From contig MU069767.1 of assembly GCA_002284615.2 (NCBI GenBank), forward strand, positions 71,983-89,874: 17,892 nucleotides of DNA, in the 5' to 3' direction. The translations under genes were made by a program, and so were the position numbers. This stretch comes from Dunaliella salina. Taxonomy: Eukaryota; Chlorophyta; Chlorophyceae; Chlamydomonadales; Dunaliellaceae. This document shows positions 7,776 through 14,721 of this stretch, in pieces (position 1 is the stretch's first letter; each line of letters begins with the position of its first letter). The notes beneath the pieces are model-generated. The model was given only the letters and a program-made list of their open reading frames with translations. It ran no database searches and had not been told where the DNA came from.

Positions 7776-8470
7776 CTAATGTGGATCTGGAGGGTTACTA
7801 GAAGCACCTGGTTCTAGAACCTGGCTGTGGGGAGTATTCTTGTTTTCAATAGCGCGGCNTGTGGTGACAAGTTTGTGGGCATATTGTACAGAATGAGCAT
7901 GAAGTTGTTGAGCAAGCTTAGTGGCATGTTGGTGATCCAGTCCTAGTTGCTTGAATTGCTTCAGGGTATGCTCAATGTAAATAGAACCACCAACGCACAG
8001 GAGAATAGGGTGAATAGTCTTAGCTTTAGCGCCAATGAGTTTACAAAGGTCTGCATGCTGCTGCCTAGCCGCGTTTAACTGATGTTCTGGCCTTGTGTCC
8101 TCACAGAACTTTACTTCTATGAGGTGCACATGACGTTCATTCATACACAATTCATGAGGCTGCCTCACGCGGCAAGTTCTGGTTGTCCTCCTTGTGGACC
8201 TGCGCAAAGCGTGATGTGAATGAGAAGGAGAAACACAGTTAGATGTAGGCTTGGCATTATAAGGGGTGATCAAAATAGCATCTGGTCGACTTAAGTTTAG
8301 TTTTTCCCTCTCTTAAAGGTTTCGAGGGAACAAGTACTTAGGAATACTTCTGTTAGAGGCATGTGTAGGTAGTTGGAGATTGTGTTGTTCAAGTTTGAAA
8401 TCGCTGCCAATGTCTGTGTAGACCAGGCCTGCTCCCAAAGGGCTTTTACTGAGGGCTTTAGTGATCATTC
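7776..8470 (-). pseudogene. PD-(D/E)XK endonuclease domain, LINE copy 2
   Basis: The minus-strand frame reads RMITKALSKSPLGAGLVYTD, then LQLPTHASNRSIP and SRPDAILITPYNAK (the Asp of RPD near 8279). Then come HVHLIEVKFCEDTRP, with Glu at 8115-8117 and Lys at 8109-8111, QLNAARQQHADLCKLIG and the closing ILLCVGGSIYIEHTLKQFKQL. RPD plus EVK is the complete catalytic signature, unlike copies 1 and 3. The family nicks target DNA to prime reverse transcription. One frame change near 8310-8330 separates the RPD block from the preceding part, and an unknown base is present at 7859. This is the best-preserved nuclease domain of the three. Confidence 0.75.
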
Positions 8471-8481
8471 TGCCTGCAATG

Positions 8482-8533
8482 AAAAGAAAAGAAAAGAAAA
8501 GAAAAACTACGTAGGCAGAGAAACTCTTCCTAC
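8482..8533 (-). mobile_element. 52-bp truncated retroposon insertion inside LINE copy 2
   Basis: On the minus strand this is exactly the 3' hairpin (GTAGGAAGAG-TTT-CTCTGCCTAC), then GTAGTTTTT and (CTTTT)n. It is the same terminal segment found at the 3' end of copy 2 itself (7697-7654). It splits the reading frame between RHN and AGRMITKAL; removing it and one copy of the flanking ATG/CAT triplet (8479-8481, 8534-8536) restores an alignment with RHNIASRI of copy 1. So it is a severely 5'-truncated insertion with an apparent 3-bp target duplication. Confidence 0.7.
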
Positions 8534-8539
8534 ATGTTA

Positions 8540-8853
8540 TGGCGTTAAGTTTTTGCGTCGAAGATGATATGGTTTTGGCAGCCTGAGAGCAGGTGGAGGT
8601 TGTTGTCCAATTGATGGCAGTCCGGGAGAGGGCATGGTGGGTCAGAAGGCCTTTTAAAAAGGACTGCATGCTTTTGGTTGTAGAGGGTGCCTGTGCGGTA
8701 CTGCAGGATGGTACGCTTCATTGGTATAGATATGTTAGACATATTTCTAAAGGCATTGCTGATTTTTTTGTCTACATGCGGTAATAAGTTTTGATAGTAC
8801 GAGTAGTAACCTGTTTTGGCATTAGCATATCCAAGCTTATGTTTAGTATGCAT
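8540..8853 (-). pseudogene. Zinc-knuckle region of LINE copy 2
   Basis: The frame reads MHTKHKLGYANAKTGYYSYY, then ISNAFRNMSN, YRTGTLYNQKHAVLFKR and then a C-x4-C-x7-H-x4-C finger (CPLPDC ... LHLLSGC). Fingers in this place, just after RNase H and before the endonuclease, are typical of several LINE clades and are thought to bind nucleic acid. Copy 1 (RTGTLFNHKH...) and copy 3 (HIDHILLRCTN) carry decayed versions. The frame continues to the site of the 52-bp insertion. Confidence 0.7.
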
Positions 8854-8929
8854 GTGGAATTTGAGATCATCTTTAAGATTGGGGAGATAGGTGAATTTGG
8901 GGGCAGGTCGGGAATCTCAATGTCTGCCA

Positions 8930-9344
8930 TGCAGCTGTTAGCTCTGTTTGCCTGATATTTTGCAATAGCGTCTGCACATTCATTTCCAGCAATGCCAGCA
9001 TGAGCCTTCACTTTGTATAGTTGAATTTTGGTATGAGAATTGCTAATGAGAGATGTCAAGGACGTCTCCTTGGATATGCCTAGGGTGTCTCTCAGAATAA
9101 AGAATGTGTTTACGCATTTGTTTGAGAGAGGTGAGGCTGTCTGTTCCAATGTCTGTATGTTTGGTAATGAAAGCAGCAGCAATGGCTGCCAATTCAGCTT
9201 GAGTTATGGTGTTAGTGATCCCAGCACCGTTAGGCTCTACAAAGGTCTTGCTGTCAGTAAGTGGGCAGTAGACGCCTGCCCCAATTTCTTGCTTACCGTT
9301 ATGGACAAGGCAACTGCCATCTGTGTACGCCCATGTCCTCCAGT
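8930..9344 (-). pseudogene. RNase H domain of LINE copy 2
   Basis: The minus-strand frame reads WAYTDGSCLVHNGKQEIGAG, then GITNTITQAELAAIAAA and GTDSLTSLKQMRKH. After a one-base frame change near 9060 it reads YKVKAHAGIAGNECADAIAK. All four acidic catalytic positions are present (TDGS, AELA, TDSL, ADAI). The characteristic H-x-G-x-x-GNE loop is intact. The frameshift separates the last helix from the rest. It is clearly homologous to copy 1, with less damage. Confidence 0.85.
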
Positions 9345-9840
9345 ACAGCAATTATTTGTAGGTTCCAGGAGTGGCATGGGAGGACAATTTCCTGGCTGAC
9401 CCAGAAGAGGAGGGTGGTACATTTGAGACTTGCTGAGGGTATGGTTCCCAATGTGCAACAGAGGTGGGGGTAGGCATTCAGGAATTTAGATTACTGATTT
9501 ATGCTCATAGGGCCTTTCCAGCTTGGTAAGAACATGCAAGTTGCCGTTGCATGGCTTTGTTGCATGGCAGAGTAAATGGCATGTTTGAAAGTAAGGTACA
9601 TCACATGGTCGTCATAAATTGGATGACATGTTGAGAATCCTAAGAATTTGGATGAAAGGCTGTTATGGATTGCTCCAAATATCCTGTCTTGGGAATGTTC
9701 ACTCCAGTAGTGGAGGTGGCTGGGGTTGTAATCTAGAGGAGAAGCCATTTTTTCCTGGGTCACTAGAGCCAATTTCTGCATGGCGGTGTGGATGTGATTT
9801 GGTAGGATACACTTGTATGAATCCTTAGTTTTTTTTACTT
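9345..9840 (-). pseudogene. Methyltransferase-like domain, LINE copy 2
   Basis: The minus-strand frame reads HIHTAMQKLALVTQEK, LDYNPSHLHYWSEHSQD, RIFGAIHNSL, FLGFSTCHPIYDDHVM, AIYSAMQQSHATATCMFLPSWKGP and then a stop at 9491-9493. In a shifted frame it continues KFLNAYPHLCCTLGTIPS, LKCTTLLFW and LQIIAVLED to about 9345. This matches the plus-strand relic at 2301-3213 for the first half and the one at 9841-10000 for the second half. Together they outline a domain with an FG block, a (N/H)PxxDD motif, a strand ending in LPSWKG, and a closing IP...W block. This order is like the PCIF1-type N6-adenosine methyltransferases. Catalytic Asn is His in both copies. Broken and not expected to function. 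Confidence 0.5.
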
Positions 9841-10170
9841 TGTTGCATAAGTGCTTGCAAAATTTCCTGCCGGATACATCCAATTCCAAACACCCCAACA
9901 CTGGTTTGGTGCCCTTCCTGGCCATACCCTTCCTTCATATACCATGCAATTAATTGTTGTCTGGGACACTAATGTCAGGGAAGTGCTATATAGCGCTAAC
10001 AAAGATTGGTTCCAACTACTAGTCAAGATGCTCTGGCTACCCATGCAACTTCCAGAGCCTGCCACGCCACAGCACACCCACCAGCACCTAGCATCAAACA
10101 CTAAGAAAAAATCTTATCACTTCCCTCTGACATCCATACCTGCTCCGTGTGTAGGTTCTCAAAACTGAGG
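9841..10170 (+). pseudogene. C-terminal fragment of the methyltransferase-like retroelement domain
   Basis: The plus-strand frame from 9851 reads VLAKFPAGYIQFQTPQHW, FGALPGHTLPSYTMQLIVVW and then NKDWFQLLVKMLWL before a Pro/His-rich tail and a stop at about 10166. It aligns with the minus-strand copy 2 segment ending LQIIAVLED (about 9480-9350): the same IP/FP, FW/HW and hydrophobic final strand. It starts at the junction with copy 2, so it is 5'-truncated. No methyltransferase catalytic motif is retained in this piece. Confidence 0.5.
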
Positions 10171-10307
10171 CATCACCAGCCTTCAGCACAGATAATGTTT
10201 TCCTACCGAATAACCAACATTCATGAACATGATTCAGCAATGACCACTGTGTGATGATATGGACCACATTGACCACATACTCCTCAGGTGTTCAAACGCA
10301 ACAATGA

Positions 10308-11261
10308 GCTTCCAGCCTTGAGGACCCCTCAGTAAGACACCGCACAGTCAGCCTCAACCTCCTAACTAAGCAGATAGAAAACCTAAATACTTTATCTGAA
10401 ACCTACCTCACCAAACGAAAAGGAACAAATCTGCACATAAAACGTCAGCTCAACTATAACATGCGCGCTCGCCAGCTCACTAGCATCCATTCCAGCAAGC
10501 TCCATCTTATGAAAAATGGCACTAGTATGTTCAAGGAGGGGGTAGAGCACATTTGTGAAGCCCTTGCCTTGCACAAGCCACCTCCACACAATCTCCCTAC
10601 TCTCATCACCTGCATCATGCAATCTCTGCTGAATATGGGAATCAGTGGGCTACATGAGCTTACATCTCCACGCAAAACTCACATCATCTCAGTTTCCCAA
10701 CTTCAGGCTAAATACCCCAAGGTGAACAACAAATGTAAAATTGCGCTTAACAAGCTGGCAGCTCTGGTCAACCTTGCCCCACAAGAAGAACTGAACACAT
10801 CCTCTATCCAAAAGATCATTGCCTACAAAAATACTGAAGCAAACACCCTCCCAGTTTACCGTCGTATCAACAACACCCATGTGAGCGGCCTTACCAACAC
10901 TAGCATGGGTGGGGAACGACAATCCCACACCCATGCTTCTCAACGAGTAAACCCTCATTCCAACTCTATCCCCCCCACTCAAGCAGTGCCACCGCCACAG
11001 CCTCGCTCCACATCTTACTACACCCATGAACACACTGGACGCCGCCTCAGACGTACAGCCAATCATCCTACACCCATCAGTTGTCCTGAAACGCAACAAG
11101 TTGTAAACATTATGGAAGTACAACCACTGGAGGAGCCACTCAGCAAAAGAAATCGTTCCTATTCTACACTAAGCATCACTCCCTCACTCTTGCTCTCTCC
11201 TAGGCTAGTTTTGTCTAGTTTAGGTGGAGGGCCTCCTGGTGAGGCCTCTAACTTTTGTTAG
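10308..11261 (+). CDS. Unidentified retroelement-associated open frame, 317 codons
   Basis: The frame is open from the codon after a stop at 10305-10307 to TAG at about 11259-11261; the first Met is at 10461. I do not recognise the product. An N-terminal stretch (VRHRTVSLNLLTKQIENLN, RQLTSIHSSKLHLMKNG) and a helical middle (LALHKPPPHNLPTLI, MGISGLHELTS, CKIALNKLAALVNL) are followed by a Ser/Thr/Pro-rich, basic C-terminus. It ends just before a retroposon 3' tail (11271-11322), and a decayed zinc-knuckle-like HILLRCSN lies just upstream (about 10270-10305) in another frame. It is therefore probably the last ORF segment of a plus-strand retroelement. It is the longest undisrupted frame in this graveyard, suggesting a younger insertion or chance. 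It has no reverse transcriptase, RNase H or nuclease motif. Confidence 0.4.
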   Translation, partial: ASSLEDPSVRHRTVSLNLLTKQIENLNTLSETYLTKRKGTNLHIKRQLNYNMRARQLTSIHSSKLHLMKNGTSMFKEGVEHICEALALHKPPPHNLPTLITCIMQSLLNMGISGLHELTSPRKTHIISVSQLQAKYPKVNNKCKIALNKLAALVNLAPQEELNTSSIQKIIAYKNTEANTLPVYRRINNTHVSGLTNTSMGGERQSHTHASQRVNPHSNSIPPTQAVPPPQPRSTSYYTHEHTGRRLRRTANHPTPISCPETQQVVNIMEVQPLEEPLSKRNRSYSTLSITPSLLLSPRLVLSSLGGGPPGEASNFC

Positions 11262-11322
11262 GGGTTCTTCCCTTAATGCATGCGGCCTTTGGCTTGTGTA
11301 GACTTTTCTTTTCTTTTCTTTG
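11262..11322 (+). mobile_element. 3' end of plus-strand retroelement with CTTTT tail
   Basis: Just after the stop codon comes TTCTTCCCTTAATGCATGCGG, then CCTTTGGCTTGTGTAGACTTTTC(TTTTC)n. The end matches those at 5524-5572 and 13396-13453. Just upstream (about 11227-11249) GAGGGCCTCCTGGTGAGGCCTC is also partly self-complementary. It marks the boundary between the 10308-11261 frame and the next relic. Confidence 0.65.
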
Positions 11323-12613
11323 CACATGAGGTACCACCTGCATGCAGAGATCACTCGCGCTATATCAAACATATTACAGAATTTCCCACACCATATTCGT
11401 TTCTACAAAGTCAAAGACCATTCTGGCATGGTACTTGTGTTGAACGAGGGAACCGACGCCTGCACTCACACAGCTGCAGCAGCCCTCACAAACACCACAG
11501 ACATTTGTACTTCCAGATGCCAGGGACCCATTCCACAATTTCTACTGGCTCTCATTCAAGACCTCTCACGCACAAAACGATGGCATGCATCGCTCCCATG
11601 CTTTCCCAATCCAACACCTCAATGTCAGACTTGAAGTACAACATGAAATGCACAAGCTTAACTCTGTTGATACGTCTGGCTACCACTACAACAGATAGCA
11701 GAAGCCTAACTCTGCCCTGCCATCTGCCCCAACCACCACAGTCAACGTCCAAGTTCACAGTCCAAACTGTCAACTTGCTAACAAGGAGACCAGCAACTCC
11801 TTTTGGAAAACCCTGAGATCACCCTTAAACAGCAAATTAATGCAATACATCAATCGGTATTTTGCAAACAGATACACTGTACACACAAGAACATGCCATC
11901 AATTTCAGCTTTTCTTCCAGTTCTGCAAGATGCCTACTAGATGCCTACTAGTAGTACTGGCACTCTGTGGTGATGAGGACACATTGATCACATACTCCTC
12001 AGGTGTACCAACTCCACAATAAGTGGGATGCACAGCAGCAGACATCATGCAGGCCTTATTCTCTGTGTTATTGCCCTCAGTGAAGGCCGGTAAGGCTCTT
12101 TCCTTATTGGTATGGATGGCTGCAGTAAAGGGAGGCTCCAGGAACAGTGCCTGCAAGTCCCTGAAAACATAACACGTGCCATTCCTGATTGGGCATTTCC
12201 TAATGGTACTGGCTCCTCAGCCTGCCACCAAAGCAGCCGAATGCTATCTTTGTGCGTCTATCTCAGGTCGACCTGTCCACCTTGATTCCTCCAAGATCCC
12301 TGATTGCGACAGGGACATCCACCTTGTTGAATTAAAATTCCATCCCGACACCAACCCCTTCATCACTTAGGAACGTGCAGCAGCTCAACATGCCCACACT
12401 GTAACCAGACTGAAATTCCGCAGCTTAAGAAATCCAAACAGGAACAACAGTGAGAACAAAGTGACTCTACATATCATCTTAATTGGTGTGGCTGGCACTG
12501 CTTACATTGAATACACTGTGAAAACTCTAATGAATCTAGGCCTCACCAAGCAAAAAGCTAAATCACTGGCAACTACCATGCCAATCCAAGAATTGACATC
12601 CATCATTAACACC
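11323..12613 (+). mobile_element. Non-LTR retrotransposon relic, copy 3
   Basis: The plus strand begins inside RNase H (about 11323-11480). It reads RYHLHAEITRAISNILQ and FYKVKDHSGM...NEGTDAC, aligning with KVKAHAGIAGNECADA of copy 2; the catalytic Glu-side half is missing. The zinc-knuckle region follows (HIDHILLRCTNSTISGM at about 11985-12035, out of frame with its cysteine pair). The endonuclease domain is at about 12176-12613. Several stops and frameshifts are present. The 3' hairpin and tail seen in copies 1 and 2 are absent: the relic runs into a SINE target duplication at 12614. It is the most decayed of the three. Confidence 0.65.
12176..12613 (+). pseudogene. PD-(D/E)XK endonuclease domain, LINE copy 3
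   Basis: Reads SGRPVHLDSSKIPDCDRD, then IHLVELKFHPDTNPF (Glu 12329-12331, Lys 12335-12337), a stop at about 12368-12370, QHAHTVTRLK, HIILIGVAGTAYIEYTVKTL and MNLGL. The blocks correspond one to one with copy 2. The Asp of RPD is lost (RPV here) while ExK is kept, the opposite of copy 1. The in-frame stop and the lost Asp indicate a dead copy. Confidence 0.65.
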
Positions 12614-12623
12614 AATTCATATT

Positions 12624-12802
12624 TAATGAATGACATGAAATGAATGAATGAAACTGTTTCAAGCAGGACTAGCCCCAGGCAGCACTGGGGAACGACCTGA
12701 GCACCCAGAAGGGCCCGCCTTATCGAACCCCTGTAGAATTGAACCCATGACCTCCACGTCCCTTTTGGGGAAATTAACCACGCCAGGTTCCCACCGGGCT
12801 TG
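12624..12802 (-). mobile_element. tRNA-derived SINE with (ATTC)n tail and 10-bp target duplication
   Basis: Reading the minus strand from 12802, GCCCGGTGGGAACC leads into an A-box-like TGGCGTGGTTA and, about 40 bases on, a B-box GGGTTCAATTC (about 12741-12751). The body ends in GAAACAGTTTC (a small hairpin) followed by ATTCATTCATTTCATG repeats. AATTCATATT flanks both sides exactly (12614-12623 and 12803-12812), the classic target-site duplication left by retrotransposition. The tail differs from the CTTTT-tailed family, so this is a second SINE family. It sits between LINE copy 3 and the next LINE relic. Confidence 0.8.
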
Positions 12803-12812
12803 AATTCATATT

Positions 12813-13453
12813 CAAGAGTTCACTGATGTCCTTCGGCACAGGTTGCAGGCAGTCTGGAGAAGTGTTGAGGTTGTGAATCCGCGAGAAACTTATATCAAAC
12901 TGGCTGCTTATCAATCTAATTGCAGTGCCTTTTGATCGCGATGAGCGTGCCCCGGCCCGCTTACCAAGACACATGCATTTGGATCTGTTTCAACATGTTG
13001 GCAGGAGTGTCTGCCGTTTCCGCCTCAAGGCTCACAAACCAAAAGTTGAGACAGCGACTTGGGATACTCGGAACTCTCTCATGTGACCGCTGCTGTTGTA
13101 ATGAGATTCAGGATGAAGCTCATGCCCTTTCGATGTGCAGAGACACAAATGTTTGTACTTTGAGGAGAAAGTATGCTTCCTTGTTCAACTGCTTCTTGGC
13201 TAATTTTTCACTGGAGCAACCTTATTTGCACCAAGTTATTGTCCAGGCCATACATGATTTTGCAACAATAAAACTTTACTTATTTATTTCTGAGCTTATG
13301 GACATTATGATGGCTGGTGGGGACCAGTCAGAGGCCGATCAGCCGAACACTCTGGCTGACTTCGGAAGGTCCCCCATCGTAAATCTAAATCTATCCTTAA
13401 TGCACGCAACCTCCAGCTTGCGCAGACTTTTCTTTTCCTTTTCTTTTCTTTGG
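12813..13453 (+). mobile_element. C-terminal relic of a second LINE family (DEAHAL zinc-finger type)
   Basis: Three frames in turn read EFTDVLRHRLQAVWRSVEVV and NPRETYIKLAAYQ (12816 onward), then MHLDLFQHVGRSVCRFRLKA and KPKVETATWDTR (12973 onward). The third reads CDRCCCNEIQDEAHALSMCR, LRRKYASLF and EADQPNTLAD (to about 13360). This is the post-reverse-transcriptase region and C-terminal C-x2-C...H...C finger of an L1-like LINE. It carries no RNase H or restriction-like nuclease and is distinct from copies 1-3. Two frame changes (about 12930 and 13080) show it is dead. The 3' end at 13396-13453 is CCTTAATGCACGCAACC...TTGCGCAGACTTTTC with a CTTTT tail, the same tail type as the other elements. 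Confidence 0.75.
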
Positions 13454-13619
13454 AGAAAATCAGAGCAAGCTCAAAAGCTGCATCAGAAGTTTGCCCACAC
13501 TTTGGAATACTCACAGCTGCACAGCAAAAGCCCCCCAAGCACCCATTAGAGTGCTGTTATGAGAGAGGAATGCATGTGCATGCCTGAGCACAAAGTAAGT
13601 TTAAGCACTTCAAGCACAA

Positions 13620-13775
13620 GTGGTAATGGCAGTGTGTATAGGTGTAAAGAAAGCACTTTCTTCGGGAGGACGAGGAGGGCAAGGGTTTAAGTCCTGGTGG
13701 AGGCAATGCCTTTTTCTTAATGTACGCTCCGAGATCGCTAAATTCGAAGGGCATTGACTTTTACCTTTACCTTTG
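13620..13775 (+). mobile_element. Diverged SINE-like copy
   Basis: TGGCAGTGTGTA (from about 13627) resembles an A box, and GGGTTTAAGTCC (about 13684-13695) a B box. A variant of the shared 3' end follows (TTCTTAATGTACGCTCCG, then ATTGACTTTTACCTTTACCTTT). The box spacing is long but possible for a tRNA with a long variable arm. The call rests on order and partial similarity with the SINE at 1228. Confidence 0.45.
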
Positions 13776-13827
13776 AAAGAAAGAGAAAGACAGGTGTAAA
13801 GAAGGAAACAATTGTAAAAATAGAAAA

Positions 13828-13925
13828 AAGAAAAAAAAGATTTACGCTTGCCCATAGGCTGCGTGCATGAAGGAAAGAGCCTTCCACTGACTTCCACCGA
13901 CAGGACAAAAATCATAGACTAAAGA
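13828..13925 (-). mobile_element. 3' fragment of a SINE downstream of the methyltransferase gene
   Basis: The minus strand reads GTCGGTGGAAGTCAGTGGAAG, then CTCTTTCCTTCATGCACGCAG, CCTATGGGCAAGCG and TAAATC(T)nC. It lines up block by block with the 3' half of the SINE at 1228-1386. It is on the same strand as the host gene ending at 14009, about 85 bp beyond its stop codon, so it may lie in the 3' untranslated region. Confidence 0.55.
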
Positions 13926-14008
13926 AAGAAGAGGACATGACAGTACCAGCTATAATTTTGGTCGCGTGCATCCAAGAAAGCTCACGTGTAGTAAGGAACC
14001 CGTTCATG

Positions 14009-14598
14009 CTATTTGACTGCAATGCCCCTAATGTGGGGTGAAAAAACACCTACACCGGGCAAGTTTTCTTCGATAAGCACAAGATCAGAGAAGTTAGAGC
14101 CCTTTGCCTCGATGACCCTTTTAGTGTCTCGTGTCAGATGGCAGTTGTCAGCCAAAGCAGATTGAAGTGGATTCAACAAAGCCTGCGGTGCACATTGATG
14201 ACCAGAAAATTAGGTACCCACTCATTTGTTTGCACAGCTCAACAGGCCAGCTGGATATGAAGCAAGAAACATTTGCACGAGCACTGGTTCCAGAGCACAA
14301 AACTACTGAGCATTTTCATTCAGCCAAGTCTCTCTGCCAGTCTGTCTGCACATTTACCTGCATATTTGCTGCCTCTTTTGGATCGTACTGAGATGTTTTT
14401 GTGCGATTGTGTATGCATGCATAAGAGTTTGTTCTCATTTCAAGCAACTAAGAAAGCAGGCATAAGTTCTCGTTGTATTTTTATGTTGCCAACTCCGCCT
14501 TTGAGTTCAAAGTTTTAGCATAGGTGAGGATTAGCGTGCACAGGGTGGCCACACACATGCACTCGCATGTGAACGCACTCCACCCCACCTTCTCCGAG

Positions 14599-14634
<36 letters not shown>

Positions 14635-14635
14635 N

Positions 14636-14721
<86 letters not shown>

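Larger units (their letters stand above)
7654..9840 (-). mobile_element. Non-LTR retrotransposon relic, copy 2 (internally deleted)
   Basis: On the minus strand the order is: methyltransferase-like domain (about 9840-9350), RNase H (about 9345-8930), zinc knuckle (8853-8540), endonuclease domain (8470-7776), 3' hairpin (7697-7675) and a short CTTTT tail (7670-7654). The methyltransferase-like and RNase H blocks abut near 9345, with no reverse transcriptase between them. An internal deletion is likely, although the native order is unknown. At about 9840 the copy meets a plus-strand relic of the same family head to head. A later 52-bp insertion interrupts it at 8482-8533. Frameshifts and one unknown base (7859) are present. 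Confidence 0.75.

Noticed and set aside
8482..8536. Possible intron (GTAGGAAG...TTGCAG on the minus strand) in LINE copy 2
   Set aside because: The borders look like GT-AG, with a CTTTT tract as the pyrimidine tract. But splicing at those sites would shift the frame into an early stop, while removal of a retroposon end with a 3-bp duplication restores the alignment with copy 1.
9851..9925. Extension of the minus-strand methyltransferase-like frame upstream of 9840 (ARKGTKPVLGC...)
   Set aside because: In this stretch the plus strand reads the family's C-terminal block, so the minus-strand text is its antisense shadow.
12624..12802. The (TGAA)n run as the 3' tail of plus-strand LINE copy 3
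   Set aside because: The run lies inside the flanking duplications and follows a minus-strand tRNA-like head, so it is the SINE's own (ATTC)n tail.
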